Assembly (NCBI RefSeq): GCF_938039215.1
Contig: NZ_CALHVI010000015.1
Coordinates: forward strand, 1-48,602
DNA: 48,602 nucleotides
Source: an uncultured Porphyromonas sp.
GTDB taxonomy: Bacteria; Bacteroidota; Bacteroidia; Bacteroidales; Porphyromonadaceae
Direction: 5' to 3'
The translations under genes were made by a program, and so were the position numbers. Below the pieces are notes generated by a model. The model did no database searches. It saw only the letters and a program-made list of their open reading frames with translations, and was not told the DNA's origin. Within the stretch, counting starts at the first letter, position 1. Each line of letters begins with the position of its first letter. Positions 32,338 through 40,783 of the stretch are shown here, piece after piece.

Positions 32338-34020
32338 CTACTTATATAGGTAGCGACGTATGCTCTGCTTCGGGGTCTTCTCAAAGGGCTCGGTGCGAAG
32401 CTCGAAGCGCTGGATCTTCTCGTAGCTACCTACCTGCTCGTTGAGGACGGAGCGCTGGGCTTGGATCTCTTGCCAAGCTTCCTCCAGAGAGAGCCCATTC
32501 TGCTCGATGAGCTGGAGGTTGGGCACGATGATCGCCTCTAGCTTACCTTGGCGCATCAGGACGAGGCTCTCCTGTATGTAGGGGAGCATCCCGATCTTCG
32601 CCTCGATCTCTTCGGGGTAGATGTTCTGACCATTTCCACCTAGGAGCATGGCCTTCGAGCGCCCACGGATGTAGAGGAAGTGATCCTTGTCCATCGTCCC
32701 TAGGTCGCCTGTGCGTAGCCAGCCATCCTCGGTGAAGAGCGCCTTGGTTTGCTCAGGGTTCTTGTAGTATCCCATGCAGACATTCTCGCCTCGTACTTGG
32801 ATCTCGCCGATCTCTTCAGAGTGAGTGCCCTCAGAGCCTTCGTGCTGCTCAAGGGGAGCGATGCGTGCCTCCATATAGGGATGAAGCACCTGACCGCAGG
32901 AGCGTAAGCGCCAGTCTCGGGCATCGACGTAGGAGATGAGCGGAGCGCACTCGGTCATCCCATAGCCGACGGTGATGGGGAAGCCAATGCGCTTGAGGAA
33001 GGCTCCTACCTCGGGGTTGAGTGCAGCACCACCGACGATCACCTGACGGAAGGCTCCGCCAAGCCCTTCGGTAAGCTGCTTGCGGATCTTGCGGTATACG
33101 ATCTCACGGATACCAGGGATGGCAAGCATGAAGCGTACCTTGCTGCTCTTGAGGATGGGCTGTAGGGTGTTCTGGTAGATCTTCTCAAGGACGAGGGGGA
33201 CGGAGATGACGACTGTGGGGCGTACCTTCTTGAAGGCGACTCCGAGGATCTTGGGTGAAGGGACCTTCCCGAGGATCACGACATGCGTCCCCGTGGCCAT
33301 GGCGAGGAAGAGATTGATCATGCAGCTATATACATGAGCCATGGGGAGGAAGCAGAGGAGTGTCTCGCTGGACTTGATGATCTTGCGCTCCATGCAGAAG
33401 GTGAGGTTGCCTGCGAAGTTGTTCCCCGAGAGCATGACCCCCTTGCTGAAGCCCGTCGTACCCGAAGTGTAGTTGAGGACCATAAGCTCCTCGTTCGGGG
33501 TCTGGTAGTAGGAGACATCCTCGGGGCGCATCCCTTGGGGGAAACGTGCATGATGATCCGCCTTAGCTTGCTGGAGCTGTGCTTCTACTTCGGCGGTACC
33601 TGCAGAGGCATGGAGGATGTGACCTTCTTGGAAGTCGAGGATGGTGGCTACCTGAGGGATGCCTGCTGGGGTCATCCCCTCCCATAGATTGGGGTTGATC
33701 CCAAGGATCTTGGACTCTGAATGGTCGATGATCTGCATCGCATCGGCGGGCGGGAAGTCCTGAAGTACGGGCACGATGACCGCTCCATAGGTGATGACAG
33801 CGAGGAAGAAGATCGCCCACTCGGCGGTATCCTTGCCCATCAAGGCGACCTTGTCGCCGTGCTGTAGTCCTTGGCTAGCGAAGAAGAGGTGCCACTGGTC
33901 GATGGCTTCGGCCATCTCCCCATAGGTGTAGGAGCGACCTTCGTAGTTTGTCATGGCGGGCAGAGCCCAGTGTTGCTTAAAGCTATCTTCAAAGAGTGAG
34001 ATTAAGTTCTTTGCGATCAT
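32338..34020 (-). CDS. Long-chain fatty acid-CoA ligase (AMP-forming)
   Basis: A 560-aa adenylate-forming enzyme that activates fatty acids with ATP and CoA. The start at 34020 (MIAKNLISLFEDSFKQHW) fits family N-termini and lies just downstream of a -7 box. Core motifs: P-loop LNYTSGTTGFSKGVMLSG (~183-200), FLPMAHVYSCM, GYGMTECAPLISY (~357), WLRTGDLGTMDKDHFLYIRG (~430) with the catalytic Asp, and the final KTPKQSIRRYLYK with the catalytic-type Lys. Helices near residues 60-75 and 225-245 could associate with the membrane. The family is cytoplasmic and feeds phospholipid or lipid A acylation or fatty acid recycling. Chain-length preference is not readable. The gene stands alone. Confidence 0.92.
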   Translation of the reverse strand: MIAKNLISLFEDSFKQHWALPAMTNYEGRSYTYGEMAEAIDQWHLFFASQGLQHGDKVALMGKDTAEWAIFFLAVITYGAVIVPVLQDFPPADAMQIIDHSESKILGINPNLWEGMTPAGIPQVATILDFQEGHILHASAGTAEVEAQLQQAKADHHARFPQGMRPEDVSYYQTPNEELMVLNYTSGTTGFSKGVMLSGNNFAGNLTFCMERKIIKSSETLLCFLPMAHVYSCMINLFLAMATGTHVVILGKVPSPKILGVAFKKVRPTVVISVPLVLEKIYQNTLQPILKSSKVRFMLAIPGIREIVYRKIRKQLTEGLGGAFRQVIVGGAALNPEVGAFLKRIGFPITVGYGMTECAPLISYVDARDWRLRSCGQVLHPYMEARIAPLEQHEGSEGTHSEEIGEIQVRGENVCMGYYKNPEQTKALFTEDGWLRTGDLGTMDKDHFLYIRGRSKAMLLGGNGQNIYPEEIEAKIGMLPYIQESLVLMRQGKLEAIIVPNLQLIEQNGLSLEEAWQEIQAQRSVLNEQVGSYEKIQRFELRTEPFEKTPKQSIRRYLYK

Positions 34021-34059
34021 TATGTATAAGAGAGTTCCTGTTCCTGTGATAATTATGCG

Positions 34060-34067
34060 CAAAGATA
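34060..34067 (-). promoter_or_regulatory. -7 promoter element (TATCTTTG) of the acyl-CoA ligase gene
   Basis: On the minus strand TATCTTTG lies 40 bp upstream of the start codon at 34020. No TTTG is seen at the expected spacing. Confidence 0.5.
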
Positions 34068-34116
34068 GGGCTTTTCGCTCACTCTGCACACTTCTTGGGA
34101 TAGTGCGCAAATGTGA

Positions 34117-34161
34117 CTTGCCCTCCCTGTGCATTCAAGTGTGAACCACGGGGAGGGCAAG
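34117..34161 (-). terminator. Terminator of the DUF3078 gene
   Basis: A 15-bp stem with one G-T pair (34117-34131 with 34147-34161) and a 15-nt loop, 28 bp after the stop codon at 34190. The T-rich tail is weak. Confidence 0.65.
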
Positions 34162-34189
34162 CGAAGAGTATATCTGATGGGAGGAGAGG

Positions 34190-35656
34190 TCAGAGTCGGT
34201 AGTTGAAGCCGAAGCTCAAGAGCTCGTTGTACTGGAGATGCTTGTTCCATTCTGGGGCAGGACGTACGGCATCGTCGTAGCGGAGCTGAAGATTGAGGCG
34301 GGTGGAGAAGAAGCGTGTCAGCGCCATGTCTAGTGTGTTCTCCCATTCGGCTTCGACATGCTGGTAGGAGGTGTTGAAGTAGAAGCGTGACGTCCAGGTG
34401 ATATTCATATTCATCTTCCACTGCCAATTAGCACGGACAGTCGAACCGATACGCTGATACCAGAGCATATCCTCGCTGAGCCCGTGTCGAGCTAGATCGA
34501 TGTGCTTCTTCGTCGTTGCTCGGTAGGTGTAGGAGATAGGTGCCATGTTGATCGAGAAGTTGAAGGCTCGTCCGTAGACCTTGGTAGAGGTCATCGAGTA
34601 GTCGAACTTCATCCCTAACCCCACGTTCACCGTATAAGGTGCGAGGAAGTCGGACTGTACGCTGGTCTTATTCTCCTTGTAGGATTGTAGGAACTGGGTG
34701 CGAAGCTCTGCATCGAGGGTGTAGTAGACCTTGTTCCAAGCGCGTATCCCGTAGTTGGTGCCGAAGCGGAGGAGGTCATCTGCGATACGGTAGCGATGGA
34801 CGGAGTCCTTCTCTGCGTTGTAGACGCTGAGGCGGCTCTCGATCTCATTGTTCCAAACGACTCGCTCGGTGACATAGCGTAGACCGAAGTAGTTGCGCAT
34901 GTAGAGGTTGAGGTTGGAGGCACCACCCTTATACCAGTTGTCTGAGACTCGGTTCTGTGAGAACTGGATGCTGCTCTCTAGTGAGGGGATCCAGTGACGT
35001 TGCTTCAGGGCCTCATAGTTCCGATCTTGTGGGAGCTGAAGGCCTTGTGGCTTGCTCTCTTGGGTATAGTGGGTGAGGGCTCGCTCTACGGAGCCTCCAC
35101 TAGGACGAGCTAGGGCAAGTGTCTCGGGGCGACGCAGTCCCTGCTTGCTCCGTCCATCATAGTCTCCTTGACCCAGATAGGCAAGCAGCTGCTGGCTAGC
35201 AGGGTAGACCGAGCTCAATAGCCCCTTGCAGTCAAGGGGCAGACGATCCCAAGGCTGTGGCTTGCCGAACTGGAGATATTCGTTGGGTGGGACGACGATA
35301 CGAAGCCCCTTCCCTCGGGAGATCCTCCAAGTGCTTCTTCTCTCCCCTCTAGGTATGAGTAGGGCGGGGAGAAGAGCCGAGCGTGTGGGATTGTATGAGT
35401 CTTGGCCCCCTAGACGGTAGAAGTCAAGTAGCTGTAGGGAGTGACTGGGAGCCTGAGCCTTCAGCTCCAAGAGGCTTGGGCTTGAGATAGGGGTGGGGAT
35501 ATAATACTCCGTCCCTTCGGCGAGCAAGCTGTCTAGTCGAGAGGCTTGGCGCACGAAGTCCTCCTTCGTAGGCTCCACATTCTGGGCAGATAGGCTGAGG
35601 GTGGTCAGCGCCCATGCGACTAAGGATAGACGGGATAGAGATCGTCGTATAAACAT
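34190..35656 (-). CDS. DUF3078-family outer-membrane barrel protein
   Basis: A 488-aa exported protein with signal MFIRRSLSRLSLVAWALTTL ending SLSAQ. The C-terminal half matches DUF3078: IQFSQNRVSDNWYKGGASNL (about residues 231-250), NYFGLRYVTERVVWNNEIES, DLLRFGTNYGIRAWNKVYY and alternating beta strands to the end, LLSFGFNYRL, with terminal aromatic residues, as in an outer-membrane barrel. The N-terminal ~210 residues are not recognised and contain a Leu-rich stretch (LLELKAQAPSHSLQLLDFYR). Function is unknown. It has its own promoter 36 bp upstream and a terminator, so it is monocistronic. Confidence 0.85.
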   Translation of the reverse strand: MFIRRSLSRLSLVAWALTTLSLSAQNVEPTKEDFVRQASRLDSLLAEGTEYYIPTPISSPSLLELKAQAPSHSLQLLDFYRLGGQDSYNPTRSALLPALLIPRGERRSTWRISRGKGLRIVVPPNEYLQFGKPQPWDRLPLDCKGLLSSVYPASQQLLAYLGQGDYDGRSKQGLRRPETLALARPSGGSVERALTHYTQESKPQGLQLPQDRNYEALKQRHWIPSLESSIQFSQNRVSDNWYKGGASNLNLYMRNYFGLRYVTERVVWNNEIESRLSVYNAEKDSVHRYRIADDLLRFGTNYGIRAWNKVYYTLDAELRTQFLQSYKENKTSVQSDFLAPYTVNVGLGMKFDYSMTSTKVYGRAFNFSINMAPISYTYRATTKKHIDLARHGLSEDMLWYQRIGSTVRANWQWKMNMNITWTSRFYFNTSYQHVEAEWENTLDMALTRFFSTRLNLQLRYDDAVRPAPEWNKHLQYNELLSFGFNYRL

Positions 35657-35691
35657 TGTCTTGTAGCGTTGTGGCTCATCTTCGAGCCTTA

Positions 35692-35724
35692 CAAAGGTAG
35701 TACAAGCCTAGGGAATACCGACAA
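35692..35724 (-). promoter_or_regulatory. Promoter of the DUF3078 gene
   Basis: On the minus strand TTG (35724-35722), a 22-bp gap and TACCTTTG (35699-35692) fit the Bacteroidota promoter. The -7 box ends 35 bp before the start codon at 35656. Confidence 0.6.
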
Positions 35725-35804
35725 GGTGCGAAGCCCTCCAAATCTTTCGAGTGAAGACCAGCAGAAGACACCGCCCATACCGACCTCCATCGAGGGTATA
35801 TAAA

Positions 35805-35845
35805 AGCGTAGGCTACAAGCAACGAATCTGCTTGTAGCCTACGCT
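35805..35845 (-). terminator. Terminator of the tRNA gene
   Basis: A 17-bp perfect stem (35805-35821 with 35829-35845) with a 7-nt loop, followed on the minus strand by TTTATATAC. It lies 22 bp after the 3' end of the tRNA. Confidence 0.85.
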
Positions 35846-35867
35846 GTCTGAGGGGCTTCCTCTTCGG

Positions 35868-35941
35868 TGGTCCCACTTGGGCTTGAACCAAGGACTCCCT
35901 GATTATGAGTCAGGTGCTCTAACCGACTGAGCTATAGGACC
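35868..35941 (-). tRNA. tRNA with CAU anticodon (Met elongator or Ile2)
   Basis: A 74-nt cloverleaf: acceptor GGTCCTA paired with TGGGACC (one G-T), D-arm GCTCAGTCGGTTAGAGC, anticodon stem CCTGA/TCAGG around loop CTCATAA (anticodon CAU at loop positions 34-36), T-arm CTTGG-TTCAAGC-CCAAG, discriminator A. The 3' CCA is not fully encoded (the genome reads CCG after the discriminator). A CAU anticodon can be elongator Met or lysidine-modified Ile2. It is not the initiator, as it lacks the three G-C pairs of the initiator anticodon stem. Sequence alone does not settle the amino acid. Confidence 0.95.
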
Positions 35942-35995
35942 AGTGAGTCTTGACCGAAGTCTTACTCAACTTTGTGCGGTATACTTTTCGCTCGG

Positions 35996-36027
35996 CAAAG
36001 GTAGAGATAATCAGCTTATCAGCCAAA
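35996..36027 (-). promoter_or_regulatory. Strong promoter of the tRNA gene
   Basis: On the minus strand TTTG (36027-36024), a 20-bp spacer and TACCTTTG (36003-35996) match the Bacteroidota consensus exactly, 54 bp upstream of the mature tRNA 5' end. It overlaps the gap after the stop codon at 36040. Confidence 0.75.
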
Positions 36028-36039
36028 TAGTATGGGGTG

Positions 36040-38040
36040 CTACCAGAAGCGATAGACCAGCGCTAAAGCCCCTAGAGTACGAGAGGGACGAAGCCCCCCA
36101 TGCTGTGCCTCTCGCTCGATGCGTCCCTCCAGCATCCAGTGTCGTGTGGGGCTGTAGCGCACACTCATCGCCAGCTCCAGCCCTCGTCCGTAGAGGAGCG
36201 ATGAGCCGTATTCTCCTCGGAGCTTCGGGTGCTGGACATAGAGCCGACTTGCCCAAGAGGGGCTATCGAAATAGTCCGCTAAGAAGTCCAGACGCAGATG
36301 CTCCGAAGCCTTCCAGCGGAGCGAAGCGACGGCAGCCCAGCCCGAGGCGCTCCCCGTATGGGCATAGAGGAAGGCGCACTTGCTCTGCCACATTCCTTCG
36401 GAGTAGCTCCACTGGAGTTTTAGCCTATAGCCTCCCTCTGATCCTTCTTTCTTCCGTGCTCGGTAGTAGAGCCCGAGTTCTGAATGATCCCCTAGACGAA
36501 GGGAGGTCGTGCCCCCATAGGCGATCCCTTGGGAATGGTGCCGTCCGTCTTCGTCTCGTGAAGGACTTCTATAGCCCTCGATATAGAAGCGTGTAGGCCC
36601 GAGGATGAGCGGAGGGGCGAGCTGGATCTGAAGCCTTCCCCCCTCCTCATTATGGGGGCGAAGCGCATGTGTCCCTGCTCGCCCGTAGTAGCTCCAGTAG
36701 TCTGGGGCTAGATGCCAAAGGGAGAGGCTCATCCCACCCCATAGTCCCTGCTCATAGGATAGGTGATGGATGAAGGCCCAAGCCCGAAGGGAAGTTCTCG
36801 CTACTTCTCCGCTTAGGCGGAGTCGCCCTCGGAAGGCTTGCCCATGGTAGGAGAGGCTTAGGGCGGTGTAGCCTCGTAGGTCGTGCAGCAGGGCGCTTCG
36901 TCCGCTCCCTGGAGGGGTGCGGAGCGTGGAGCCTCCCCAGTCTTGGTGTAGCCCTTGGAGAGCGAAGGAGAGATAGGGAAGCTGGTAGCTGATCCAGCCT
37001 CCATAGAGGAGTGTCTTCGCTCCACCCCGAGCCTCCCATGCCTGCTCTGTGGTGTGGAGACCTGTCTCGGAGAGCCCCGTAAGTACGCCTTCTTTCGAGC
37101 GGTGGGCATCGATCTTGCGGCTGGAGACGAAGAGCCCCGCCCGCCATCTTGCTTTGCTCAGGGTGAGGGCAAGACCTCGGCTGTAGTCACTCTCGCTCAT
37201 GTGGCGTACGGGGCGCACTCCATCCCCGAAGCGAGGGATAAGAGCAAGGAAATTGAGGGGAAATGTTCCTTGCCCAAGGAGCAAGCCACAGCCTCGAGAG
37301 ACTCGGTAGTCTCCCAGTGTAAGCTTTAGCCCTCGATGCTCTAGTTGGGCATGGAGACTGTAAGCATCGAAGCCCCGATGTCCCTTCCTGCTCCATGGCT
37401 CGCCATAGTCCTTCTCTCCAGCGGCAAAGAGGCTTAGGGCCTGTGGGATCGCATAGCTCCAGCCGAGGCGAAGGGCATCGCTTGGACCAAGGATCGGCTT
37501 CGGACTGCGGGGTGGGGTGCGCCTTCCATAGAAGAGGGTGGCTTCCCCTTGGGCATAGAGGGAGCGACTTACCCTGCTATCCTCTCCTGAGGGAGGACGA
37601 CAGGTGAGCACGGAGCGTAGCAGGCGAATGAGGGTGGTGCTCCATCCAGGGACGAGCTTCAGTTCGGAGTATTCATGGAAGGCCTTGTGATCCGTGCGAT
37701 AGCGTAGGAGCTGGTAGATCTGATAGTCTGAGAGGAGGGGAATGCGTCGTAAGTCTTCCGCCCCAGCCGAATTGATGTCTAGCGGGTTTGCTTTCAGTTC
37801 GTCGTAGAGTGCTAGGGCTTCTTTGGCTTCGTCTTCGGTCATCAGCTCCAGCTGTAGCTGACTCTCGATAAAGCTAGTCCAAGGACTTTCGATCTGTATG
37901 GAGTCTCTGGGGGCTTGTCCCCAGAGGAGCTGAGGGCAGAGGAGTAGGATGAGCAGTATAAAAGCCCCGTAGATCCCCTTCGTCGGGTAGGGGATCTGCA
38001 GGAAGATGGGTAGGGGGAAGAGGCGGAGAGATCTCTTCAT
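36040..38040 (-). CDS. Exported helix-hairpin-helix protein with predicted outer-membrane barrel
   Basis: A 666-aa exported protein. The start at 38040 gives a basic n-region and the hydrophobic core GAFILLILLLCPQLLWGQ (~26-43). Mature residues ~45-90 form a short helical region (ESQLQLELMTEDEAKEAL). Residues ~87-155 contain helix-hairpin-helix motifs of the ComEA type: NPLDINSAGAEDLRRIPLLS, then YQIYQLLRYR, and YSELKLVPGWSTTLIRLLRS. The remaining ~500 residues are amphipathic beta strands ending LGALALVYRFW, with a terminal aromatic residue as in outer-membrane barrels. Such proteins recur in Bacteroidota without known function. HhH motifs usually contact DNA, so a role in DNA binding or uptake at the surface is conceivable but unproven. 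A GTG at 38061 is an alternative start. No terminator is clear before the tRNA promoter. Confidence 0.82.
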   Translation of the reverse strand: MKRSLRLFPLPIFLQIPYPTKGIYGAFILLILLLCPQLLWGQAPRDSIQIESPWTSFIESQLQLELMTEDEAKEALALYDELKANPLDINSAGAEDLRRIPLLSDYQIYQLLRYRTDHKAFHEYSELKLVPGWSTTLIRLLRSVLTCRPPSGEDSRVSRSLYAQGEATLFYGRRTPPRSPKPILGPSDALRLGWSYAIPQALSLFAAGEKDYGEPWSRKGHRGFDAYSLHAQLEHRGLKLTLGDYRVSRGCGLLLGQGTFPLNFLALIPRFGDGVRPVRHMSESDYSRGLALTLSKARWRAGLFVSSRKIDAHRSKEGVLTGLSETGLHTTEQAWEARGGAKTLLYGGWISYQLPYLSFALQGLHQDWGGSTLRTPPGSGRSALLHDLRGYTALSLSYHGQAFRGRLRLSGEVARTSLRAWAFIHHLSYEQGLWGGMSLSLWHLAPDYWSYYGRAGTHALRPHNEEGGRLQIQLAPPLILGPTRFYIEGYRSPSRDEDGRHHSQGIAYGGTTSLRLGDHSELGLYYRARKKEGSEGGYRLKLQWSYSEGMWQSKCAFLYAHTGSASGWAAVASLRWKASEHLRLDFLADYFDSPSWASRLYVQHPKLRGEYGSSLLYGRGLELAMSVRYSPTRHWMLEGRIEREAQHGGLRPSRTLGALALVYRFW

Positions 38041-38282
38041 GGGGTGGTGTTTTCTCTGCACTCTGTCGCTCGCATAGACCTGCCTCTAGGGTAGGGCTAT
38101 GAGGGTGGCTGGTGGGTGCGCTGATTTGTGATATAAAGGTAGTGAAACTTGAGGCAACCCCGAGCCCTGCTTTGGGGGCAAATTCCCCTCCTGAGAACGA
38201 GGGGTGATGAAGGCCTCGACTTAGCCGATAAATAAAGGGTTTGGCGAGCCTTCTTCTCCCTCCACACGGAAGACCCATTTTG

Positions 38283-38368
38283 CGACCCACGGTAGGTCGC
38301 CTTTAAAACCTACTGTAGGTCGTCTGACCGACCTACAGTGGGTCGCCTTGACGACCTACCGTAGGTTT
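38283..38368 (-). repeat. Four-palindrome composite element, copy C (complete, reversed)
   Basis: Units at 38283-38299, 38306-38322, 38329-38345 and 38352-38368, spacers ccttta, tctgac and ccttga. Read on the minus strand the order is AAA-type unit, CGA..TCG unit, CGA..TTT unit, CGA..TCG unit, as in copy B, so this copy is inverted. The gap 38041-38535 between the HhH gene and dapB holds this element and the dapB promoter; I see no gene in it. Confidence 0.95.
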
Positions 38369-38461
38369 CTTTTTGCCTGCTTCGTGGAGGCTTTTTCTTG
38401 AGCTCCGGAGCAGAGGACGGATGAGCACCCAGTGCACCAAGCCTAGTCTATAGCTTTTCTT

Positions 38462-38469
38462 TATCTTTG
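38462..38469 (+). promoter_or_regulatory. -7 promoter element (TATCTTTG) of the dapB operon
   Basis: TATCTTTG lies 66 bp before the dapB start codon. No TTTG at the expected spacing. Confidence 0.5.
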
Positions 38470-38535
38470 TGTAAATAACCAAGTTGTGCTAGGCTCGCTC
38501 CTAGACCGACTACAGCTCACGCAAAGACCGAATCA

Positions 38536-39264
38536 ATGCAAGGACTCAAGATCGTACTCATCGGCTACGGCAAGATGGGGCACGTCATAGAAGAAATAGC
38601 CCAAGCACGAGGCCATCAGATCGTGCTCACCATCGACCGAGGCGAAGAAGCTCGCTTCGATGATCCTCGCTTCACATCTGCGGATGTCGCTATCGAATTT
38701 ACTGCTCCAGCGATGGCCTATGACAACTGTCTTCGTTCGATGGAGCGAGGGATCCCCGTCGTCTCGGGAACTACAGGTTGGTCAGACCGTCACTCCGAAC
38801 TTCGTGCCCGCTGTGAAGCAGGCGAGGGGACTGTCTTCTGGTCTTCCAACTTCAGCATCGGTGTGAACCTCTTCCTGCAGATCAATCGCCGTGTAGCTGC
38901 CCTCATGCAGGCAGCTCCGAACTATCATCTGAGCCTCGATGAGACGCACCACATCCACAAGCTGGATGCGCCCAGCGGTACTGCTATCACCCTCGCAGAG
39001 ACGATCCTCTCCGAGCGCCCCGAGCTCAAGGGCTGGGAGCTCACCGAAGAGGCTCATGCCGACCTCCTGCCGATCACGGCTCACAGAGAAGGTGAAGTGC
39101 CAGGGATTCATACCGTCACCTACACCTCGGAGGTAGATCGCATTGTCCTCACACACGAAGCCTTTGGTCGTCAGGGGTTTGCCCTAGGTGCAGTCCTAGC
39201 GGCAGAGTTCGCTCATACGCATCAGGGCTGGCTGACCATGGACGACATGCTGCAGCTCGGCTAG
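38536..39264 (+). CDS. dapB: 4-hydroxy-tetrahydrodipicolinate reductase
   Basis: A 242-aa enzyme of lysine and diaminopimelate synthesis, needed for peptidoglycan. The dinucleotide fold starts at once: KIVLIGYGKMGHVIEEIA (5-22). VVSGTTGWSD (~76) and FWSSNFSIGVNLFLQINR (~98) follow, then the catalytic block ETHHIHKLDAPSGTA (~136-150), with the proton-donor His and the Lys, and the C-terminal GRQGFALGAVLAAEF. It is shorter than the E. coli enzyme (273 aa), as usual for Bacteroidota. First gene of a run dapB-lepB-lepB paralogue-WbqC; lepB starts 61 bp later. Confidence 0.95.
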   Translation: MQGLKIVLIGYGKMGHVIEEIAQARGHQIVLTIDRGEEARFDDPRFTSADVAIEFTAPAMAYDNCLRSMERGIPVVSGTTGWSDRHSELRARCEAGEGTVFWSSNFSIGVNLFLQINRRVAALMQAAPNYHLSLDETHHIHKLDAPSGTAITLAETILSERPELKGWELTEEAHADLLPITAHREGEVPGIHTVTYTSEVDRIVLTHEAFGRQGFALGAVLAAEFAHTHQGWLTMDDMLQLG

Positions 39265-39325
39265 CCGAGTGTCTAAGCCCTCAGCTTAGAGATCACTTCT
39301 CTCTACTCATCACAAGCAGATACGA

Positions 39326-40783
39326 ATGAAACAATATCCGATCGAAGGCCTCTCGCCTCGACAGCAAGCCCTCAGGAAGGTCAAGGGGGGTATATTTATC
39401 TTTCTCTTTGTCCTCTTCGCTCTGTGGGCAAGCCTATGGTGGCTCGTGCTCCTACCTCTACTTGTCGACTTCTATTTCACTCGATGGATCAACTGGCGCT
39501 ACCTACGCACCCATCCCAATCCACTCGTGCGCTCGCTAGGTGCTCTGGTGGAGGATATTATCTTCGTCGTCATCACGGTGTCGATCATCTTCACCTACTT
39601 CTTCCAGAACTTTGCCATCCCTTCGTCTTCACTAGAGAAGACGCTCCTCATCGGGGATTACCTCTTCGTCAATAAGCTCAGCTACGGGCCTCGTGCTCCG
39701 ATGACACCGATCGCTATCCCGCTGGCGCACAACACAGCCTTCGGACACAAGTCGTACCTCGATCACCCTTCCTTCGGCTATCGCCGCCTCAAGGGACTGG
39801 GCAAGGTCGAGCGCAATGACCTCGTCGTCTTCAATTTCCCCACGGGCGATACCGTCGCCTTGGGTATGCCTAATCCTGACTATTACACGCTCTGCGCTAG
39901 CTATGGTCGTGAGGCCGTCTGGTCAGATCGAGCTCAGTTCGGAGAAGTGGTATATCGCCCCGTAGATCGCCGTGACCACTATGTCAAGCGCTGTATTGGT
40001 CTCCCAGGGGAGCGCTTCGAGGTACGCAACAAGCAGGTCTACATCGACGGTAAGCCGATCAGCAATCCTGCTCGCATGCAGTACAACTATTACCTCCAGA
40101 CCGACGGGACACCCCTCAGCCAAGAACTCCTCGACGAACTAGAGATCAACGACCGAGACCTCCAGCTCCTCTATGATTATAGGAGCTTCCAGCCCCGAGT
40201 CAATCCCGAGGTAGAGGGCTACCTCAAGCATGCGGGGCTGACCTTCGCTCAGGTCAGTGCAGATCGAGGCTATGGCGCTATCTATTACCTCCCGTTGACT
40301 CAGGAGATGAAGGCTCGTCTCTCCCAAGAGTCCTATGTCAAGGGTATCCAGGTGGAGATCGCTACACCTGAGTCCTCGGGTCTTGTCTATCCTGTGGACT
40401 TCAAGACTCCTTGGACCAAGGATAACTATGGCCCGCTGCTTATCCCTCGCAAGGGGATGACTATCCGTCTCCATCCTACGGCTCTGGCCTTCTACCATCG
40501 CTGTATTCGCAACTACGAGGGGCATAGCCTCGAGACTCGTCCCGACGGCACTATCCTCATCGACGGACAGCCTCGCACGACCTATACCTTTGCGATGGAC
40601 TACTACTTCATGCTCGGAGACAATAGAGATATGTCTGCCGACAGTCGCTACTGGGGCTTCGTCCCCGAAGACCATATCGTAGGGAAGCCTGCCTTCCTGT
40701 GGCTCTCCCTCAATAGTGAGCGCCCCTTCCTACAGGGCGGTATCCGATGGTCTCGGATGATGCGTCTGATCCATGATAAGTAA
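39326..40783 (+). CDS. lepB: Signal peptidase I
   Basis: A 485-aa inner-membrane signal peptidase that cleaves Sec signal peptides. Two hydrophobic helices lie at ~22-50 and ~77-95. The catalytic Ser is in FAIPSSSLEKTLLIGDYLF (Ser102), and the general-base Lys is in DHYVKRCIGLPGERFEV (Lys221). Box E, MLGDNRDMSADSRYWGFV, is near residue 433. The protein is longer than the E. coli enzyme (324 aa), with an inserted region of ~160 residues (about 255-415) between the catalytic boxes, as is common in Bacteroidota LepB. Its last 11 bp overlap the start of the next gene, a degenerate paralogue, pointing to coupled translation. Confidence 0.95.
   Translation: MKQYPIEGLSPRQQALRKVKGGIFIFLFVLFALWASLWWLVLLPLLVDFYFTRWINWRYLRTHPNPLVRSLGALVEDIIFVVITVSIIFTYFFQNFAIPSSSLEKTLLIGDYLFVNKLSYGPRAPMTPIAIPLAHNTAFGHKSYLDHPSFGYRRLKGLGKVERNDLVVFNFPTGDTVALGMPNPDYYTLCASYGREAVWSDRAQFGEVVYRPVDRRDHYVKRCIGLPGERFEVRNKQVYIDGKPISNPARMQYNYYLQTDGTPLSQELLDELEINDRDLQLLYDYRSFQPRVNPEVEGYLKHAGLTFAQVSADRGYGAIYYLPLTQEMKARLSQESYVKGIQVEIATPESSGLVYPVDFKTPWTKDNYGPLLIPRKGMTIRLHPTALAFYHRCIRNYEGHSLETRPDGTILIDGQPRTTYTFAMDYYFMLGDNRDMSADSRYWGFVPEDHIVGKPAFLWLSLNSERPFLQGGIRWSRMMRLIHDK

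Noticed and set aside
35943..36596. Open frame of 217 residues on the + strand opposite the HhH protein gene and the tRNA promoter
   Set aside because: Ser/Arg/Pro-rich shadow with no domain. It overlaps the tRNA promoter and the conserved barrel end on the other strand.
39251..39265. Palindrome CTCGGCTAGCCGAG at the dapB stop codon as a terminator
   Set aside because: Only 14 bp with no loop and no T-run. lepB follows in the same direction, and the palindrome is probably chance.
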